Translations under genes and position numbers: made by a program
In this document: piece by piece, positions 60,116 to 64,000 of the stretch
How positions within the stretch are numbered: the stretch's first letter is position 1
Layout of the letters: each line of letters begins with the position of its first letter
The notes under the pieces: model-generated
Told to the model about the DNA's origin: nothing
The model's input: only the letters and a program-made list of their open reading frames with translations
The model's database searches: none
From: Malachius bipustulatus
Lineage: Eukaryota; Arthropoda; Insecta; Coleoptera; Melyridae
Reading direction: 5' to 3'
Length of the DNA stretch: 64,000 nucleotides
Assembly: GCA_910589415.1 (NCBI GenBank)
Contig: OU342635.1
Coordinates: 15,748,001-15,812,000 of the forward strand

Positions 60116-61046
60116 TGTAACGGGATTTTTCTGTGGGTAGAGGTGAGTTCCCAGGAATGGATATTTGCCCCTTTGTACCCGTGACAAGTCGATTAAAATT
60201 GTTATGGTTTATTTACAAAAGAAGTATATTTACAATAAATCGATCTAGTACTATTATTCATACGACTCATCTTAGGGTTGCTCCGTCCTCTGAGTGATAG
60301 AAAGGGGGCGGCCCTCGTTCTGGGGAGTGACCGGATTGGCTTCAGATAACCGCGTCGAAGGCGGCGTCGTTTACCATTGGCCTTTCCGGTACTGCTGCTG
60401 CTGGTGAGCTGGTGTCCTCGCCTCGCTGCTCGCCGCTCATCGGCTCATCATCAGTAATGCCGCCGCTGTCGCACGGTCTGTGCTGTCCCCGACCGTATGC
60501 AAGATACGCGTCTCGGGGCCGTCCGGGCGATGACCTTCGTCGGCAGGCGCTCTCTGAAACAAAAGCCGCTCCCGATGCCTCAATACGACCTCGGAACGCC
60601 TGTTACTGGATCCGGCCCTCAATACAGGCCGGGTAGGGACTGAAGGGATCAGCCGGTACCTCAATACAGCGCCGGTTGATTACCTATACTGATCGGTCGT
60701 CGGCCAGAGCTCACTTCACTCTGGTCGCGCTTCCGATGCCGGGCTACGGTTCGGTCAACTCAGTTCATCGACCTACTGTATCCGGCTGTGTATATTATAT
60801 GGGGCACTCACTACATGCCCCAGCTGATCCCCAGGTTCAGTTCACCCAGGAGAGAGAGTTGTTCGCAAGTCAATTCCTCACGATGCACTTTGTCGAGTCT
60901 TCAGCTGGTGCTCTTTATATAGCCGGTGCTGGTGGAGATAACCTGCTAATCACTGTTGTAAAAACTCCAGATAAATCATTCCAGATAAACCCCTCTAAGA
61001 ATGAAATAAATAATAATTATCAACGAAAGCCTCGGATTTCGTTACA
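60116..61046 (+). mobile_element. Solo LTR 2 (931 bp, AGTT target duplication)
   Basis: Starts TGTAACGGGATTTTTC and ends GGATTTCGTTACA, flanked by AGTT at 60112-60115 and 61047-61050. TTTATATAG at 60914 and AATAAA at 61005 are placed as in LTR 1. It is about 190 bp longer and the U3 has diverged, except for the CTCAATACA-loop hairpins and the end. The + and - frames inside are GC-rich artefacts. No internal region is adjacent. Confidence 0.88.
60610..60822 (+). other. Hairpin series with conserved loop, LTR 2
   Basis: Hairpins at 60610-60634, 60648-60680, 60701-60727, 60753-60773 and 60800-60822, plus a weak one at 60568-60598. Loops: CTCAATACA, CTCAATACA, CTCACTTCA, CTCAGTTCA, CTCACTACA. 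The second stem has 12 positions with one mismatch and two G-T wobbles; the third has 9 pairs with one wobble. Stem sequences share nothing with those in LTR 1. Confidence 0.8.
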
Positions 61047-61050
61047 AGTT

Positions 61051-61800
61051 TCATTCAACATAGATCAGATCATTTTCTTTAACTCGGGTCGATCAAGTTT
61101 ATTTTGATCGGGGTCAGTTCATCTTTGATCGGTCCAAACCAATTCAGTTTACTTATTCCAGTCTGGATTAGCAGCTCATATTCTGTTAAAGTCGGCTCGT
61201 ACGTATTTCTTATAGCTTTTACTTTCTTATGTTTTCTTAATGACCAAATCAATAGGTAAAGTCTAGTTTTCTACTTCGAGACACTTGTTAAACAGCTGTC
61301 AAGTTGGTAACCTGTACAAATCTGGGTCATTATTTACATCTGCGGCTCCTACAGTTTCACTATGGCACCTATATAGGGGTGGAGAACATACCCATAGTAA
61401 CACCAGGAAGGTATTCATTTGCTTTGCAAAGTTATGGTTAGCCAAAAAAAGAGGCATTAAGAGCCGCTCTAATGAGTCCGGTCCTGGGTAGGCGGCGTAT
61501 AAATACATAGGAAGCACGCACTCGAAATGATGAATACGCGTCCAAGCCAACCGGATCGTAAGCGGCGGATGCCATGAACATGACACAGAGAGGGATTCGA
61601 CCGGATATAAGATTTCTCATATCGTATCCAGAGTATAGCGAACGATGTCACGATTTTTGGAATGCAAATGCAAAATAAATGCAAAAATAAAAACCGTGCT
61701 ACTGTTTATCTCGAAGATATTCCTTGCCCTGAAAGTGAAAAAAATAGAAATTCGATCGTAGCTTTTTTTTATGGAAAATGCACATGCACTGCAGGGAAAT
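61051..61800. other. Intergenic, no gene recognised
   Basis: GC-richer at 61320-61620, with overlapping short frames; possibly the remains of another element. No family recognised. Confidence 0.35.
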
Positions 61801-61802
61801 CC

Positions 61803-62429
61803 CTATGACGCTCTGGGAGCGGTGCATGAGCGGAGATATCGATTCACGTTGGCCTTGAATCTCTGTAAGTTGTATACTTCGGGAAACACGTCCTTTGGAA
61901 TGCTATTCCAAAGTGATGCGGTTCTATACATGAAATAAGTCTGAAATAGGGTGGTACGAGGTGTAACGAGCTGAACCTGATACGGATGAGCGTCTGCGGC
62001 TCGACGTGTATTTCTGCCCGGTCTTGTTCTTGGTGGAATCAAGCGGGCCACGTCTTTTGAACACTTTCCATTAAAATATCTGTAAAACAGACTCAGGTCA
62101 GCTACTCTTCTTCGATGTTCGAGAGTGTCTAAATTTTTTGTCAAATCTGGGTCCCCAATCAAGCGGATGGCTCTTTTCTGAATAGAGTCGAGTAGTCTCA
62201 GCGTATGTTTAGGAGCTGAGCTCCAAATATGTGAGCAGTACTCCAAGGATGGTCGGATTTGAGCCTTGTACAAGAGGAGAAGCTGTTGTGGTGTATAAAA
62301 TTTCTTCGTGCGGAAGAGTGTTCAAAGTTTTTGAGAAGCACTCTTCGCAAGACCTGCAACATGATCATGCCAAGACATGTTCGCTCCGAGGCTCACTCCA
62401 AGTAAACGAAGAGTAGTGTCAAAGAGGCC
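61803..62429 (-). pseudogene. Non-LTR retrotransposon RT C-terminus
   Basis: The - frame 62273-61803 (156 codons) contains YKAQIRPSLEYCSHIW, DSIQKRAIRLI, HRRRVADLSLFYRYF and TASLWNSIPK, the classic C-terminal region of jockey/CR1-type RTs lacking RNase H. The same frame continues upstream through TPQQLLLLYK to a TGA, before which it reads LLGVSLGANMSWHDHV, as expected for the preceding RT region. So only one nonsense codon interrupts about 205 codons; similarity stops at about 62429, indicating 5' truncation. The ORF ends at 61803. It is one of the better preserved LINE pieces here, though inactive. Confidence 0.8.
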
Positions 62430-62705
62430 TTAGTTGTGACCTTAATATTAGTTTGCAATGGCTGATTTTAGTTTCTTACCCACCCAGCACCCCTATTTCG
62501 CTCCTCGGTCCCGAAAAAATTGATGAAACTTAGGAGTCGCGGATGTAAACAATTACCCAAATCTGAAATAATAATTTTGATATCTTTAGATTGTCATCTT
62601 TTTCTAGACGTCGACAAAAAATCAAGTTGAAGTTGTCAAATTGACAAAGGTATAAAATGAGTTTTTTCTACTCCCAACTTTTAATATGCATATTAAATAT
62701 GAATC

Positions 62706-62758
62706 ACCAGTGCTTTAATGGGTCTCATTAAGATACAAATTTTCATTAAAGCACTGGT
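62706..62758. repeat. Perfect 15-bp hairpin
   Basis: ACCAGTGCTTTAATG at 62706-62720 is exactly inverted at 62744-62758 with a 23-nt loop. Likely the end of a small foldback; no function can be inferred. Confidence 0.8.
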
Positions 62759-62759
62759 C

Positions 62760-63408
62760 AAGCTATCCAATGGCAGAGGAGCATTTGCAATCGAATCGGT
62801 TCCTTTTCGCTCACGATCGGGTCGGCAAGCCAACCGAAGTCACAGAGTTGTCATACTCACGACAAAAATTGCCTTGTGATATAAGTTCTGTATTTCTGAA
62901 AAAAAATTCTGAACGTTTATTTAATTTAGAACATAAGTAACTTTCAAAGAAAATTCATCAAGATTTTATGTTACCTTAATTAATTTGATAAGTAGGTATA
63001 TCGTGTAAAAGATGGGAAGATAAAGTATTATATCATTCGTAGCGCTCCGTGATATAGTATTCAAAGCGGCAACGCTGCGACCCGCGTTGCGCAGATAAAG
63101 AATATCGTAGGTAATTAATGGCTGTCAGTTATTAAAATTATTAATTAATCTCAAAATCGAAGCGTAAAATTCGGAATTCGAACTTCGCATAATAAAAATT
63201 ACGCAGTAGTGAGTAGTGCCCTTTAAACTTGATACTAAAACATGTCTCAGCAGAATAATCTTAGCAACGAAGTGAGAATTTGGTACCTAATATGCGTGAG
63301 CAAATAGTAACCTATCTTAACCTTAATGATCCGCAATTGTACACGGGTCATTGTTAAAATATATAATTTTTTAATCTTTTCTATGAAATAAAAAAGGGTC
63401 GTAGAAAA
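62760..63408. other. Intergenic, nothing recognised
   Basis: AT-rich sequence without long frames or repeats with a visible partner. Confidence 0.35.
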
Positions 63409-63547
63409 AATAGTGTATGGAACTCGCAGATAATGGCTATTAATACGCTCTTATGATGGTTAAGACACTCGCCTACGGCTCGTATCTTAACCATCATACT
63501 CGCGTATTAATAGCCTTCATTATAAGCTCGTTGCATAATATACTATT
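63409..63547. mobile_element. 139-bp palindromic MITE
   Basis: AATAGTGTATGG ... ATGGCTATTAATACGC ... TATGATGGTTAAGA pairs with its inverse around a CTCGCCTACGGCTCG centre (about 63458-63472). About 60-bp arms with few mismatches. Such CG-rich-centred hairpins are common non-autonomous elements in insects. Confidence 0.7.
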
Positions 63548-64000
63548 TTTAAATGACTCTTCTGCCTGTTCCAGCTTAAGTGGGTAGGTAAAACATGCGC
63601 TGAAACGTATTTTAAACAAAAATTTTAATTCCATTTGCGCAGCAATTATTAAGGTTGTTATTTTGTAGAAGAATGTACCTCCACATAAATCGAATCACTG
63701 AGACTAAAATACTGTTAGTGTATACCGTTCTATAATTTCCCCGATAAAACATAATAATCAACACATTTCAAAGTCAACAAAGGAAAAGTACTTAGTAGCA
63801 TAACTGGTAGCAATAAAAATGAAATTGCTGATTTATTTTGCGGTAAAGATTCCACTTCAAGCGGTTCAAGCGCGCACACACACACATGCAGTCGGGCAGT
63901 CAGTCGGGAGCGTCACGGGTTCAAATTATCCCGAATGAAACAAAGCGCCATAAACTAGGATTGAGATAGCTGAGACCGAGATTTGGCAACGATACAGGCT
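63548..64000. other. Intergenic to window end
   Basis: Contains a CA microsatellite at about 63874-63885 and, at about 63918, CGGGTTCAAATTATCCCG, which resembles a tRNA T-arm but lacks an A-box. No gene. Confidence 0.35.

Noticed and set aside
63895..63945. Possible tRNA T-arm (CGGGTTCAAATTATCCCG)
   Set aside because: No A-box or cloverleaf upstream, and the loop is too long.
1..64000. CRISPR array, bacterial operon or phage module
   Set aside because: No regularly spaced direct repeats with unique spacers, no Shine-Dalgarno-led gene clusters; the spliced gene and insect transposons show a eukaryotic nuclear genome.

Overview
This is an AT-rich eukaryotic window, almost certainly insect nuclear DNA. 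The reasons are a spliced carboxylesterase gene with short GT-AG introns, insect-type Tc1/mariner, R1-like and jockey-like remnants, and dense TA-flanked inverted-repeat elements. A beetle is plausible but cannot be established from the sequence. There is no bacterial operon structure, CRISPR array or rRNA.

One host gene is well supported: a nine-exon type-B carboxylesterase on the + strand (20964-24277, about 570 aa). It has a signal peptide and a complete catalytic triad, and its nucleophile elbow reads GQSAG, as in juvenile hormone esterases. A TATA box lies at 20847. The other long intact coding region is the N-terminal 308 codons of a Tc1/IS630-like DDE transposase running off the left edge (1-924, - strand).

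The rest is mostly mobile-element sediment. From left to right: the transposase; an R1/I-like LINE tail (about 5.0-5.7 kb); a CAGGGTG-ended MITE (6.5 kb); LINE RT debris with a small triplication (9.6-10.3 kb); foldbacks and a 699-bp mariner deletion derivative with 118-bp TIRs (10.3-11.8 kb); inverted repeats and MITEs (15.7-19.3 kb); the esterase; a run of foldback elements (27.3-35.8 kb); two copies of a 650-bp repeat (37.3 and 40.9 kb); another foldback (43.1 kb); a LINE RT/RNase H pseudogene (45.6-47.7 kb); a near-perfect 2-kb palindrome (48.8-50.8 kb); two solo LTRs of one family with target-site duplications (52.4 and 60.1 kb); an R1-like LINE remnant (59.3-60.1 kb); and a LINE RT C-terminus on the - strand (61.8-62.4 kb).

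The most unusual signal is inside the two solo LTRs. Each carries a series of small hairpins whose loop is nearly constant (CTCAATACA and close variants), while the stems differ in sequence but keep pairing, including G-T wobbles. This looks like a repeated structural recognition element. The second theme is a recurring composite architecture in the TA-flanked foldbacks, where each arm itself begins and ends with CAGGG-type termini.
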